This document shows positions 1-12,085 of a DNA stretch of 64,000 nucleotides, piece after piece. The position numbers were made by a program, and so were the translations under genes. The stretch comes from Artemisia argyi. Its lineage: Eukaryota > Streptophyta > Magnoliopsida > Asterales > Asteraceae. The stretch is taken from the NCBI GenBank assembly GCA_030686995.1, contig CM060692.1:121680796-121744795 (forward strand), in the 5' to 3' direction. The notes beneath the pieces were generated by a model, which was given only the letters and a program-made list of their open reading frames with translations, searched no databases and was not told where the DNA came from. Each line of letters begins with the position of its first letter. The first letter of the stretch is position 1.

Positions 1-249
1 CGTAATCGGGTAGTCTTTCTAGTTTCAACACTTAGGTCTATAGAATCTACGTAATCGGGTAGTCTTTCCCGTTGTCCATGGTGTCGGGTGGTGAAGAGTT
101 ACGAACAAAGACACAAAGAATTAAGATAGACTAAAGAAACCTAAAAATGAAACTAAAATCTTACCAGAAAGGAATCTAGCAAGTATACCTAATAAAAAGA
201 GATTCTAACCTAGACAATAACTATTCCCCGGGTTGCGGCGCCAAAAACT
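1..249 (-). mobile_element. Internal start of minus-strand Tat/Athila-type gypsy element
   Basis: This stretch follows the LTR in the minus orientation and runs off the left edge of the window. It begins with a primer-binding-like sequence starting TGGCGCC. No coding region is visible in the part present, so the element body must lie to the left. The lineage rests on PBS type and LTR form only. Confidence 0.6.
225..243 (-). promoter_or_regulatory. Primer binding site (TGGCGCC type)
   Basis: On the minus strand the sequence starts TGGCGCCGCAACCCGGGGA, six bases after an LTR terminus ending in CA (rc of 250-251). TGGCGCC-type sites prime reverse transcription in Tat and Athila gypsy elements. 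It fixes the LTR end at about 250 and the orientation as minus. Confidence 0.65.
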
Positions 250-1664
250 TGATACGTGGGAATCGCACCAGGCTTTACTTCTCAAGGGATCTCGAGAAGC
301 TTACAACCCCCACCAGGCAGTGTACCTGATCGTTGTAGTATAGTGTAGTGACAAGTACCGGGGGATTGATCGTTCAGCTAGGAATAGTGTCGCTAGGAAT
401 AGAAAACCTAATTACTAGTGCTAAAGATGATGGAAGATTATTTTTGTATTTTTATATTTTTTAGAAAGCAAGTTAAAATCTCGGGTTTGAAGGATTTGGG
501 CGGAATTAGTTGCTAGTCAACTAACCCAATACTAAAGATGCAATCAAAATAAAATACTAAAAAATGAAAATAAACTAAATTATACTAAGGTTGTGAGCAA
601 TATGTGGAGAAAATGTGTTTACTTAGATTTCACTACTCCCTAGACATCTTTTACACGTTAATTACTTGTTATAGTTGCGTGGATGACGGATTGTATTCCT
701 TAATACCATTCATGGGGTGGCGCACTTACTTCCCCAATCCTATGAGTGCCCACTTCACTCCTATGTCGAGCCGTTAAAAACTCCTAACATGGGATCATTA
801 GAAATGTGCAGTAAATACAACCAATAAAACCTAGTGCACATCGGTTCATGTTTCTTAAGACGTTCAAGCATGTTACCAATTAGAGATCTGCCAGTTTTCT
901 TAACCCTAACATCGAAATCATTCATCCAATACAACCATAAACAAGTAATCAACACATAATTAACATCTAGGTTTCATTAGATCCAAGCAAACACAAGATA
1001 GATCTAGCCTAGCATGATGGAATTAAGACAAGAACAAGATATAGACAACCAACACATAGACATATTGATTGAATTAAAAGAACACTTATCTTAATTACAC
1101 ATGAAAGGGATCAAGGGCAAAGAACCCTTGAAAAACCTGTAAAATTCGTCTTAAGTTCGTACCTAGGGTTTCTCCAAAACTTCTCTTTTTTTAATGTGAA
1201 AATTAGAAAACTATATATAGGAAATAGGGTATGACGGCGTCAAGACAAATCTTGTGACGCCATCATCTCGCCGCCAAAACACTTCTCGGACTGCCTTGAT
1301 CTACTTTTGACGCCGTCATGTGTTAGCATTTTCCAAGCCGTCATGCATTTTACTCTTGACGCCCTACCTTGTGACGCCGTCAAATCTGTACTGGGTCGTC
1401 ATGGAAAGTCATGGAATTTACTCTTGACGCCGTCAGAAATTCCTTCTTGACGCTGTCACCTACTGTTCCCAGCTTGGAAAATTGAGACTTTGCCGTTTTC
1501 TTCACTTTTATGCTTCAAAAACGTCCAAAATGCTTCCTTTTCCAGATTTCACTCCCAAAGTACCTAAAATCACAAAAGGAATGATTTAGGGCAATATTTG
1601 ATCAAATAAATTCAATTCCGGGCTTAAATGACCCCCTAAAAGTGGTTCATTTTTCGCCTCATCA
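250..1664 (-). mobile_element. 5' LTR of Tat/Athila-type Ty3/gypsy element
   Basis: Read on the minus strand this 1.4-kb LTR starts TGATGAGGCG at 1664 and ends in CA at 250, followed by the primer binding site. It was inserted into a Sirevirus-like copia fragment that continues at 1665. The five flanking bases 1665-1669 (ttcac) would be one copy of the target duplication; the other lies outside the window. Part of the LTR carries a cluster of TGACG palindromes (listed separately). Only one LTR is present, so age cannot be judged. Confidence 0.65.
1232..1458. promoter_or_regulatory. Cluster of TGACG-N-CGTCA palindromes in the LTR
   Basis: Near-perfect 11-bp palindromes TGACGSCGTCA occur at 1232, 1308, 1372 and 1425. 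One-mismatch forms lie at 1255 and 1448, with half-sites near 1336, 1357 and 1396. TGACG is the core bound by plant TGA-class bZIP factors (as-1 type elements). The cluster lies in the U3 side of the LTR, so an enhancer role is plausible but inferred. Confidence 0.5.
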
Positions 1665-2082
1665 TTCACTTTGATTGAATACCTCCTCACTAGGAAAAAC
1701 TCAAACCCATCACTCACTCAAGACTCCAACAATTCGTCAACCGATCCAAACCCACAACTCACCATTGAAAATGCATCCTTAGACATCACCCTTTCATTAT
1801 CACCCATAACATCCCTTAATGCACACTTCTCCTCATCACCAACCAACCTACCAAACTTCAATCCTATCCCATGGAGCTTACTTGAAGCCTACTACCATGC
1901 TTCCCATCAACAACCACCAAACTCTCCAAACACCATTCCAGCAAAAATCTATCTCCACTAAATCCAACTACCATGATTCCCATCTTCAAATAAAATCTCC
2001 ACAAACCTTTTGTGCTCCAAGCAAGTCCAAGAGACCTCAAGTTGGCAACTTAGTATTATCTAGTGTAATTTGCTAGAAAAGC

Positions 2083-2196
<114 letters not shown>

Positions 2197-2260
2197 TTAT
2201 GCATTAATGATTATGTTTTCAACATAATCTATTCTTGCTAGTTATCTTATATTTGTTCCA

Positions 2261-2263
<3 letters not shown>

Positions 2264-2305
<42 letters not shown>
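2264..2305. repeat. (AT)n microsatellite
   Basis: About 42 bp of AT repeat, a short distance after the longer tract. Confidence 0.95.
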
Positions 2306-2307
<2 letters not shown>

Positions 2308-2367
2308 CTTGTGCTCTAAATATTTTTGCAAGCATTCCATATCTCGATTTTTTTATGACCTCAAAAT

Positions 2368-2527
2368 GAGGGGGAGTACACGTCAAGGGGGAGCTCATAC
2401 ATCATCGGGATAACCTTTTTGATGCTCACAAAAAGGGGGAGAAGTGATATAAACTCACTAAATACTTGCATAAATAATAATTTTTGATTTAATGAGTTTA
2501 GATTTTGTAATCATCAAAAAGGGGGAG
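2368..2527 (+). promoter_or_regulatory. Four polypurine tracts upstream of the Sirevirus-like LTR
   Basis: AGGGGGAG occurs near 2369, 2386, 2434 and 2520. The last one directly precedes the LTR start TGTTGACA, as expected for the plus-strand primer of reverse transcription. Extra copies are a Sirevirus trait. Confidence 0.6.
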
Positions 2528-2529
2528 AT

Positions 2530-4074
2530 TGTTGACATAAATAATGTGTAAAAATGTTATTAATATTTTTGAATATCTCTACGTTTTGACGATCACAAAA
2601 TGTAAAAATCATTAAACATAAAATCATTACGTAAACAAGTATTTAGTTTATCATTACATCCAACTAAATCACTTAAGATATGAGTAAATAATTGCCTAAT
2701 ACATATTATGATCAAAGGAAGGTTTATTTAATAAATACAAATTATTTAAAATGGTATAAACATTTTATATATTTAGAAAAACACTTTTGGTAATTAAAGG
2801 AAAATGTTTAATTCATAATAAATATATGAATTCAAATTTTTAACCAAAATCAGTTAGTTTTTCACCAAATAAATTTTCCTTTGATCATAAAAAGACAAGA
2901 AATCTGCAGGTTTCGTCTGGGCGGCCCCCTTAATTATAACGGGTGGCCCCCTTAATTTTAAGGGGGCCGGCACACAATTAAAGGGGCCGACCACGCTCCC
3001 ATGTCAGATTTTGTCAGAAAATTTTCCCTATAAATATCACCTTAAAACAGGTATTTTTAACACCTTTTTGCACGAAAATTTTCAGATCCAATTCTCTCTA
3101 AACATCCTTCTAAAACCCTTTGATCATAAGATTATTAATCCTTGTTTCAAGTGATCCAATCTTTTCATTCCCTCATCTCTCTATGTTCAAGAGAAGAATA
3201 CTCCTTCCATTTCAAATCAAGAAGTATTGAAGATTAGTTGTGTAGTTTGTATATATCAATTGTAAAGTTGTGTAGCGCTTGTAATAAGTAGATCTAGGTG
3301 GGTTTGTAATTAAGTATAATAGAAGTAGTGGTGTGAAGAAGAAGTAGTGGAGTAGTGTGAAGTTGTGAAGTAGTAGTGGTGTGTACATGTTGTGAAGAAG
3401 GTGTGTAGTGACTAGTGGTGTGAGATTGGTTCTAGCTACAATTAGAACCCGAAATTTAGCTTAGTGTCGTTAATTGGTGTAAAAAAGTTGTGTAAGGTTT
3501 TCTCCGCCATAAGGGAGCTTGTTGACACAGTGAAGAAAATTCTCGAGTAGGTGACTCGGGGAGTAGATTAGGGCAAGGAAGGTGTCCTTGTAGCCGAACC
3601 ACTATAAATCCTTTGTCTCGCGGTTAGATCTTTCCAACTCTAACTTATTACTTAGCTTACTTACTTACATCTTGTATATAGCTATAATTTTCTATATTAT
3701 GCATGTGTTGAATTTACATATTTAGCTTACATCGTTATTATTTTTCATACCTAGATATAGTTGTTCATATTGTTCAAGACTTGAATTCACACAAGATCGT
3801 AAAACTATTCAACCCCCACTTCTAAGTTTTCATAAATAAAAAGGGACGTAAAAATACTTGTCTATATTGTTATTGTTTACTTGCGTAGATATAAGTTCTT
3901 ATATGTCATACTCATCCATATTTTTATTATTTACTTGCGTAGATATAAGTACTTACAAGCATACAAGTATTGATCTCACATAAACTGGAAACGAAGTTTT
4001 GTTTTAAACAACTAAGTTTTCATAAAAATTAAAAAGACGTAAAACTATTCAACCCCCACTTCTAGTTTTCCACA
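2530..4074 (+). mobile_element. 3' LTR of Sirevirus-like element
   Basis: It starts TGTTGACA right after a polypurine tract. The proposed end is CCACA at 4074, just after an AACCCCCACTTCTAG stretch typical of copia LTR ends. A similar end-like sequence at about 3797-3835 suggests an internal duplication of roughly 240 bp, so the true terminus is uncertain. There is no second LTR for comparison. Confidence 0.5.
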
Positions 4075-4169
4075 TATTGTACAAACCAGAGTTTACCATT
4101 CACCAAAAGATCAGATCGGTTACATCAACAACTACCAAAAAAAGACAAACATTAAACAAAGAAACTAGC

Positions 4170-4679
4170 TTAAGTGCCACAAAATGGCCAGACACCATCC
4201 ACAAACCCAACAACCTCAAACAGCGATGGCACAAACACATTAGGTTCAAATGGAACCATCACATTTCCAGCATCATCCACAGGTGGAGGCGTCAGATGGC
4301 ACTGGTACGCCTGGTACTCCTGGTTCTCTGGCGGAGCAAAAGTGGTATCACAATAACCCGAAGTGGTGCTGGGGTTCATGGGGTTTTTCCTTTTGTTGTT
4401 TTTTTGAGTACCACCTCCAACGGGGATATCCCGGAGAACGCCACCATGAGCCCAGTGTCTGCGGCAGCTACGGAGAAAGTGACGAGGCTGTGAAGTGCTG
4501 TAGTTGTTATAGTAGCAGAACTTAGTGTCTTCTGAGAAACAACGTGGACATGGCCTTTGATGTGGGGGTTGTGTCAGAGTTGTTGTGGTCACCAACGTTG
4601 AAGTTTCTTGGTGTGTGTTGGTGGTGGTGGTTGTGGTTATGGTGGTGGTGATTATTGCGGTGTTTGGTGATGATTCCAT
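4170..4679 (-). CDS. Dof-type zinc-finger protein, divergent or pseudogene
   Basis: The 169-aa frame starts at an ATG (4679); an upstream in-frame TTG is not a plausible start. After a Thr-rich N-terminus, residues about 42-100 match the plant Dof DNA-binding domain: CPRC at 44-47, the [10 protein letters not shown] core, SQPRHF, then SCRRHW and PVGGG. Dof domains bind AAAG sites in nuclear promoters through a CX2CX21CX2C zinc finger. Here the third ligand is Leu69 (codon CTC) instead of Cys, so zinc binding should fail. The frame is otherwise open. Its stop is about 95 bp from the presumed end of a copia LTR. It is shorter than most Dof proteins. It may be a decaying paralogue or a captured gene fragment. 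Confidence 0.6.
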   Translation of the reverse strand: MESSPNTAIITTTITTTTTTNTHQETSTLVTTTTLTQPPHQRPCPRCFSEDTKFCYYNNYSTSQPRHFLRSCRRHWAHGGVLRDIPVGGGTQKNNKRKNPMNPSTTSGYCDTTFAPPENQEYQAYQCHLTPPPVDDAGNVMVPFEPNVFVPSLFEVVGFVDGVWPFCGT

Positions 4680-5838
4680 TTTCAAAGCCGTGTTTTTTTT
4701 AACTGTTACCTCGAGTCATGATTTGCAAGTGTGGGTTGTGGGGGGGTTTATGGGGTTAAAACTTTTTAGTTAGTTTGCAAATTTAGCCATTGAAGTCATG
4801 TCAAATCGATGCCCAGGCACAGAGCTGATTATGGCGGCAAATTTAATAAGTATGTACAGTAAAAAGACGAAACTACCCTTGATGACTAGGCAGTTAACGG
4901 GAAAACTAACGGAAAATGGCTCTCGGTGGCTTTTTTGCAAATTTACGTAACGTTAGTGGCTTTTTTGCGTGACTTTTGTCTCGATCCCATTTTTGCGATT
5001 TCATGATAGTTTAGGGACCATTTTTGCATTTTACCCAAGTTTCAAAATTAACATTAAAATTAAATGTTCAAAAAATATTATTAAATCGTAAGAGTGCCTT
5101 GAGAACCAACATATAGGCATTTTATAATTTTACTTACCATAAAAACTAAAACTACGTTTTATAAAAAATCGGACGATTTTTCCAAATCAAATGATAAATA
5201 TGTTCAAAGTGCTAAGTGTTAATTTATATGATTCCACATAATTTACACATATCTATACTAAATTATATGTTAAATTCAAAAATGTATATATGTTTTATAA
5301 AGAGTTACTGAAACTGTTACTAAACTCATGTTAAGTTCAAAAATGTTACTAAAACACTTGGACTCATGTACTATGTTTTATAAAGAGTTAATGACATCTA
5401 ATAGCAACGAGCTTTCTCCTATATCCACTTATCAGTAATGTACAAAATAAAATACCACCTATCCATCAAACTTTCAAAATTTAGTTCAATCATACGTTTT
5501 AGTAATCTCTTTGCATCGTTAGTCCCTTTGCTAACATCCGTTTGTAATAACTCAAAAATATATTTTCTTTTACTTTTCTAATTATTTAAAAAAATTATTT
5601 AAAGTTTTTCCATTTTTTACATACGTTTTTATTCGTTTTTATGTACTCGTTCATAAGGTTTTTTAAAAACGAAATTATAGGTTTCTATATATAGTTTTAT
5701 ACATGTTATATGCTTTTATAGACGCCTTTATATCCGTTTTGTACACAATTTTTAATACGTATATATTTTTATACATTTTTATATGGTTTTATATACGTTT
5801 TTACACATATTTTTTATGTGATTTTATATAAGTTTTTA

Positions 5839-5915
<77 letters not shown>

Positions 5916-7600
5916 ATGTATAAAAACGTATATAAAATGTATAGAAATATATATAAAAACCTATAAAGTCCTTTTTAAAAAGGTATAAAAGGGTATATAT
6001 GAAGAATAAAAACGTATATAGAAAATCGAAAAAGTTTAAATAAAAAGAAAATTAGATTAAGTTAGAAAAACTAAAAATAAAAAGAAAAGCTTTCAAATAA
6101 GCTAGAATCAGTTAGAACATAACAAGAAATCATGTCATTTTTTTTTTAATTGAACAAACCATTTAAAACATCTTTTTACAACCATCAACTTTAACACATT
6201 ATTTATTAGTAGTAACTCAACCTTTTTTTCGATTTCACATATACTCTAACTATTATATATACTACTTATAATACATATTGCACCTTCTCTCATATTTAAA
6301 CTTTAAGATTTCCATATATAGATTTTAAGTAAAACACAAGTGATAAAATACAAAGCACAAGTATATCAAACAAAATATTTTAAGGTCAACATATCTCTTA
6401 CACATATACAATTAATACACCCCATCTCATATTAATACAAGTCATAAACACAAAGCACAATGATTTAAAGCACAAGTATGTACATGTACATCATTTTGTC
6501 GAGCAAAGGTGTTGTAGAAAAATGAATACAAAAACAAAAACAATTTTTTCTAAAAAAGTTCATTAGTTCTCCAAGGTGTTGTAGCGTCAAGGAATGCATT
6601 TAGACGCAAATTACCCATTTGTCAATAAAGAGATTCATCATATGCCAAAACATGATTTATGAAAAAAAAAAATAATAATAAAAAAAAAACTTATATGAAT
6701 AAAACTTGATCGGAACTTCTTAGAGGTTTGCTATCATCAACAACAAGATTTAATCATGTCTCTGGAGCATGTATTTCCTCATAGCGAGAATCAAATCAAA
6801 ATTACATTTATAAAATAAAAAATTGCATAAAAAGTAAAATTTTGTTGAAAAATAGGATGAAATTAAAAATGAAAGAGAAGATGAAAGGTTATGAGATGAA
6901 TGATGAGTATGAGACAGATGTAGAGGTTGTAAACGGTGCTCAAAACCCTAAAACTTGATAGCTAGAATGAAGTTGTTCGGGCCTTATTTTGATCCATGGC
7001 CCATTCAAAACTTTATTTTTAGCAAAAGGCTCATTCAAAACTCACCGTCATATCTTTCTTTGTAATATTAATGCTTAAATAGTTACCCATAGATATGATT
7101 AACTACCTCAATTAATGTCTTTTTTTAAAATATCCTCTTTGTATGAAATATAATTAACTAAACCTATTGTATAAACCAATCTACCTAGAAACCATATATG
7201 TAATAGTAAAAAAAGTATAATGCAAACACACTTTTGACGCTTGGACTAAAATGATACATTACTCAAACTAGGTTAAACAAAAATTATCAAAGTTTCTGAC
7301 CATTTCATCGCGATAAAATAATATAGTTCTATAATAACACCGTTTACGTATAGTCATTGCATCGCAATGTATGGGTACCTTACCATATTTATATGAGATA
7401 GTAAGCGATAAAGTTATTCCCTAAAATTATCGTCATGCGTAAGTTATTAGATATGAATACTCAAACATATAGTCGTTATTTTTTATGACTCATTTAATAC
7501 CACATGTCGTTAAATGTGTGCATTATGCTACAATTAGTGTATACTGAATCTTAACTACAATTTTTCAATCTTTAGCTATACTACTTATAATAGAGGAATG
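4680..7600. other. AT-rich intergenic stretch without recognisable genes
   Basis: No long open frame or known motif was found. A segment at about 4880-5035 (AACGGGAAAACTAACGG and repeats of GGCTTTTTTGC) looks like an old repeat remnant. From 5560 to 6010 the DNA is full of short TATA/ACGTTTTTAT repeats on both sides of an AT microsatellite. Confidence 0.6.
5840..5911. repeat. (AT)n microsatellite
   Basis: About 70 bp of AT repeat, flanked on both sides by imperfect TATACGTTTTTA-like units in opposite orientation. Confidence 0.95.
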
Positions 7601-8014
7601 ACTCTCTCTCCAAAAAATTAAGATGTACAAAAAAGGATGCAAGGTTTACAACACTTTAAAGCAAGGAATTTTTATAATTACAACAAGCAAAGCATTGTGC
7701 ACAACAAAAACAAGCATGAATCAAAATTCAGACCAAAATCCTTATAATTATACATTAATAGCATTAAAAACACCCCTACACCTAATATTACAATCATTTA
7801 AACATAGTGTACAACCCTCCATTAAAACCAATTCTACAGTAATAATCAAATATTCTGAAAAATAGTTGCTATGTATTTTACATTAATAATCAACGGCGGG
7901 TACAATTGAAAACACAATGTATTTTCCAAAACCACCACGCTAAATCTAACCTAAACAAGATTCGTTACCAAGATCTCATTTTTTTTTATTATTTTCTTTC
8001 GAACATCTTTCCAG

Positions 8015-8110
8015 GAGAACCATTCGAAAACTCAAAAGAAAACCTCATCAACACACAAAAATATGTCCCATTTAAAGATCTTGAAACCCTCTTCACAGAA
8101 AGATACCAAA
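8015..8110 (+). pseudogene. Candidate orphan coding exon (unknown protein)
   Basis: A strong acceptor-like sequence (T-rich tract ending TTTCCAG at 8014) and a perfect donor GTAAGT at 8111-8116 bound a 96-nt open segment. Both boundaries are phase 1, so the exon is symmetric. The peptide is polar and includes the segment KYVPFKDLETLFTERYQ, unlike surrounding low-complexity translations. I do not recognise the protein. No neighbouring exons were found, so it could be a captured gene fragment, part of a decayed gene, or chance. Confidence 0.3.
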
Positions 8111-8149
8111 GTAAGTTTGGTTTAGTATTCGGTTATCTTAGGTAGAAAG

Positions 8150-8979
8150 AAATAAAAAGGGTAGTGATTTTTCGTGAGTTTGGTATCAACTTACAAGTAT
8201 TGTAGTGTTGTGTTTGTGTTTAGTAAAGATGAAAAGAAAAAGTAAGGGATGAAATGTTTTTTTTGTGGGTTATGAGTTGAGGCTGCGGTTGGTTTTTGCA
8301 AATAAAAAGGAGAGGATAAGTTTTTAGTGGCTGCATTTTTTTTAGTGTGAGATTGATTAGAGTTAGTTTGTATTATAAATGGATCGTAGTTGGACTTATT
8401 ACTGGGCTGCCCGAACTTAATACCAAATTGGGCCTCTTGGATCCGAAATTTTGCACTCAAGCGTGATATATAGATAGTGGACAATGCTTTCTCATATCTA
8501 TACTATTTAACTATCTTAAAAGCACAAATACTTTTCTAACATTAAATGACTTAAAATTAATCAATACCATTAATAAAGAAAAATATACAAGTAAATTAAA
8601 CATAATTTTGAAAAATTAAATATCTTTAAAACTTAATTTCCTAACATTAATTGAAAATTGAAATATACAAACAAAGAAACATATTGTACAACTTTTTAAT
8701 GCACTAATACATAAAATTAACACATAATTACTACTCATATTAAAACACCCAATTACTTAAAGGTACAATGATCATAGACAGAACTTTGGTGAATTTATTG
8801 GTAGAGCCGATTGGTTTATCTGTTAAATTGCGAGGGCCAAAGTTGTATTTTCTTTATTTATATTGTACGACCAATTAAAAACATATGTTCTAAATTAAAT
8901 GCAAATAATTAAAACACCACTTTACTAAAAAGTGTAATAAATTTTCACAATGTACAATCTAAAAAAACTACAACATAAT
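8150..8979. other. AT-rich stretch without recognisable genes
   Basis: A minus-strand frame at 8191-8484 is open but compositionally low-complexity and has no motif. Nothing else is evident up to the gypsy LTR at 8980. Confidence 0.5.
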
Positions 8980-11345
8980 TGTAACAACCGTGGTTTGAAC
9001 AGGTTAGTTAGACTGACAGTTTTGATTTATCTAACTTTGTTTGGTGTGCTTTGAGTGGATATATGGGTATATGTGTGTTATTGTGTGTTACTGTGTGAGT
9101 AGTACTTGAGTTAGCACTAAATCCTTTTACGTTAATGGTTGTCATGGTGATTTTGGGAAATGTTGATTTTGGGCAAGTTCATTTTGATAGCCTTTGTGGT
9201 GTAGAAATGACTTTTGTATATTTGGTGTTTTGTGGTTTTGCGTAACGAGTCTTCGTTCAAGTATTTGAGCGTTAGTAAGTTACGGGAAGGTTGTTTTCAT
9301 GGAATATGTTTATAGAGTGTGTGAAATTCTATTTTTGGAAACTTTATTTTGAAAATGATTATTTTTCGGGTTGTCGTAAAATTAAGGTTTATCGCGAAAG
9401 ACGTTACGTTTCATTATGGGAATACATAAAATATGAAAAGTATGAGGTTTTGAGTGTAATAAATAAATTTAATAAAAAATATATATATATAATAAGGGGC
9501 GGCCGATTTAGGGGATTTAGGGGAAAAAGGAAACCAAATTTGATATCAAATACAACTCTAAGCCTTAAGGGTTATCCAATATAATTATAAATACAAAATT
9601 AAAACTACCCTACCCTTTTTTTGAGTGTACGGTCGACCAAGGGGTGCAACAACGGAGAAAAATTTAAGGTTTTGTTTTTGAAGCTAAAATCAAGATCAAG
9701 GTATATTTTTAATACTAGTTTTCATGTAATTAATTAGTTATTGTTATAATTCATGTAATACTGATTATGATGGAATCCAGGGTTTATATACTTCTGTAAA
9801 TTAATGAAGTAAAACATTTTAGGATCATTAGTTGATAATACAATGGTAATTGGTTAAGGGAATTGAGTGTAAAACACGTTAGATTATGCGTTAGGGTTTG
9901 GACAGAAAACTAGGGCTGTAAAGATGTGAGTGTAATTAACAGATGGTGAGGAGTTAGGTCACGAATTTTTATCCCTTCTGTAATAGTTGCGTTTTAGGTT
10001 ATCTTAGACTACCACGAAAAGGATTCGCGATAAAACGTTGTATAAGTATTTTATTATAATTAAAACTTTTTGGTGTGCGTTCAGATCCGAATTTAGATAG
10101 TTGACAAGTTTGATTTTCTTGTGAGTACTTGTGTGTGTTATTAGTCCATGGCCTTCTGGGATTAGCTTTTATGCTTATGAGAGACCATGGTGAATTTTTG
10201 GTGTCAGTTGTTGAGCTTTAATTGTTATGATTTCATATGGGCGAATGTACCCTAAAATCCTGCGTTTTCTTATTTTAAAAGTGCAAGGGATTTATTGAGT
10301 GTTAGGTTATGGTGATGGTTAGTATGGGGTCTAGGAGATCCATGGTGGGTCATATGAGTCTTAGACATCCATCATATGTGTATTACATGGGTTATAGCTT
10401 TTAGCTTGACCATGTGTAATGTGGATTTATTTTTGTGTGTTATACATTATGATTTGTTTTTGTAGAAGCTGCTAGGTTTGAGGTGAGTTCATAGTTACAT
10501 ATTTTTACTTTGTTTTAAACTTGGGATGGGAATGATGCTTGTCTTAAATGGTTTGAATTACTGTGATTATGTGTGTGTCAAAGAGCTTGAACGTTTAATG
10601 TTATCGTATGTATGCTATATGTGAATGATAATGCTATGTGGTTAATGTTTTGTGGTGATGTTGTGTGGTCCAATTGGGAGGGTGCTTACCCTGTTGCTCG
10701 TGCATACGACCTAATTGGAGAGTGGTACTCCTACTCACTATTTTTTTATGTGGTCCGATCGGAGGGTATTGATTACCCATTATTTGGAGCGGGGGTCACG
10801 TTTCGGCCCGGATGTTGTGAATTTGGATCAGTGGGCACGTTCCGCCCGATGGTTGCCTTTTGCGTGATGGTTGGTTTATAAACATATGTAGCTTATATGA
10901 TAACTATAATTATTTATCCAGCTATATTTTATAATCACAGTGATTTTGGTTGCCAAGCATGTATGAGTCTTAAACCTATGAATCTTACCAACGTTATGTT
11001 GACATTTTAAGCATCATTTTCAGGTGAGCATTCTAAGGCCAAAGTTGAGGGCAGCAATTAGGTGAGACTTAGTTGCATATGGAGACTTTATTTATGTTGG
11101 GATTTGACTTTATTTGATTTTGATTGTGATACATTTATGTTTTTATTTGGTACTTTCATATCTATTGAAGATGCCTTTTGGATTTTGTTTGGTTATTTTA
11201 TTTATCTTTGGGTATTGTTACAACACTTTGTGTTGGTACATTGCTCTATTTATGTACATGTAGTTGTTCTCTATTTAGACACCAGGTGTTGTGATGATAT
11301 CCATGAAGTTACACCCGCGCCTTTACGCTGTGGCGGGGTGTGACA
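8980..11345 (+). mobile_element. 5' LTR of chromovirus-type gypsy element A
   Basis: The 2.37-kb LTR starts TGTAACAACC and ends GTGTGACA, followed three bases later by a primer binding site starting TGGTATCAGAGCC. A related copy at 35330-37928 has the same ends. Long LTRs with TGTAACA starts and this PBS fit the Tekay/Del chromovirus group (inference). The two LTRs are clearly diverged and the flanks (ATAAT at 8975-8979, GATTC after 37928) do not match, so they belong to different insertions or a recombined array. Confidence 0.75.
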
Positions 11346-11348
11346 GAT

Positions 11349-11361
11349 TGGTATCAGAGCC
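11349..11361 (+). promoter_or_regulatory. Primer binding site of element A (initiator Met tRNA type)
   Basis: TGGTATCAGAGCC is complementary to the 3' end of plant initiator methionine tRNA and follows the LTR end by three bases. Confidence 0.8.
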
Positions 11362-11550
11362 TTGGTTATAGAGAATTAGGTAGTTGAACCTAGACTATAA
11401 CTTAGGAGTCCCTCATATAGTTGCATTTTTGACCTATGTGTAAGTATAATACTTTTACATGTCTATTTTCCTAACTTATGAGTTATTTTATCGAGTTTTT
11501 GGACGTCTATCGAACCTTGTACTTAGTATCGTGTGTGTGTCATTTATAGA

Positions 11551-11994
11551 ATGGCACCTCCTGAGCGAAAGACACTTCGGTGGACCACAGTAGTCGCTAC
11601 AGGATGTAAGAGAGTTGGTAAGATGAAGAGAACCAATAGAAGGATGTTGGTCCTCGCTTGCATGGTACCATGTGTAATTGAAGAGAAGCTGACGCTAGAG
11701 AATGTGAATGGGGAAATGGTGAAGAAGTATGAGACGAAGGTAGCCGACAAAGAAGGCTTCACCACCAAGTACCCGGGTAGGTGTGCTCAGTTTTTAGAAG
11801 ATAACGGGGTAGTTTGGGCTAGACACCGAGGTTTGTATGATTTTGTGGATCGGGTGGATGAAGAGTTAAGAAATCGTAGAGATGATTTTGCAAGACATCC
11901 TCTAACACAAATTCAGGGAAATAGGAATGGATGGGTGAGTGAGGAGGAGGAAGTGGATTCGGATTTGGAGTCCACTGCGCGTACACCGTTTTAA
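11551..11994 (+). CDS. Extra ORF upstream of gag in gypsy element A (unknown function)
   Basis: A 147-aa frame starts at ATG 11551, between the primer binding site and gag of element A. The N-terminus is basic (KTLRWTTVV, GKMKRTNRR) and the C-terminus acidic (EEEEVDSDLE). I see no known domain, zinc motif or membrane segment. A related, truncated frame sits at the same place in element B (31451-31660), which supports a real ancestral leader ORF. E1 is inserted 91 bp after its stop, so it is now separated from gag by 18 kb. Ogre-type gypsy elements also carry an ORF before gag, but I see no homology to it. The present function is probably lost. Confidence 0.45.
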   Translation: MAPPERKTLRWTTVVATGCKRVGKMKRTNRRMLVLACMVPCVIEEKLTLENVNGEMVKKYETKVADKEGFTTKYPGRCAQFLEDNGVVWARHRGLYDFVDRVDEELRNRRDDFARHPLTQIQGNRNGWVSEEEEVDSDLESTARTPF

Positions 11995-12080
11995 GTCTTA
12001 GATGGAAGCCGAGCCGCGTACGACTTTGTTTTCAATGTTATGTTTTTAATGTTTTATGGTTTTGATGAATTTTTGACATT

Positions 12081-12085
12081 GATTG
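12081..12085 (+). repeat. Target site duplication of E1, left copy
   Basis: GATTG directly precedes the 5' LTR and is repeated exactly at 29661-29665. Confidence 0.9.

Noticed and set aside
1671..1961. 96-aa Pro/Ser/Asn-rich ORF
   Set aside because: It probably belongs to the decayed Sirevirus-like fragment; no domain supports a separate gene.
4077..4525. Plus-strand ORFs opposite the Dof-like gene
   Set aside because: They are shadows of the minus-strand Dof frame with no domain of their own.
8191..8484. 97-aa minus-strand ORF
   Set aside because: Low-complexity composition and no motif, start context or homologous copy elsewhere in the window.
10612..10881. 89-aa ORF inside LTR A
   Set aside because: It lies wholly in the LTR, has no motif and is not kept in LTR B, where tandem repeats replace it.
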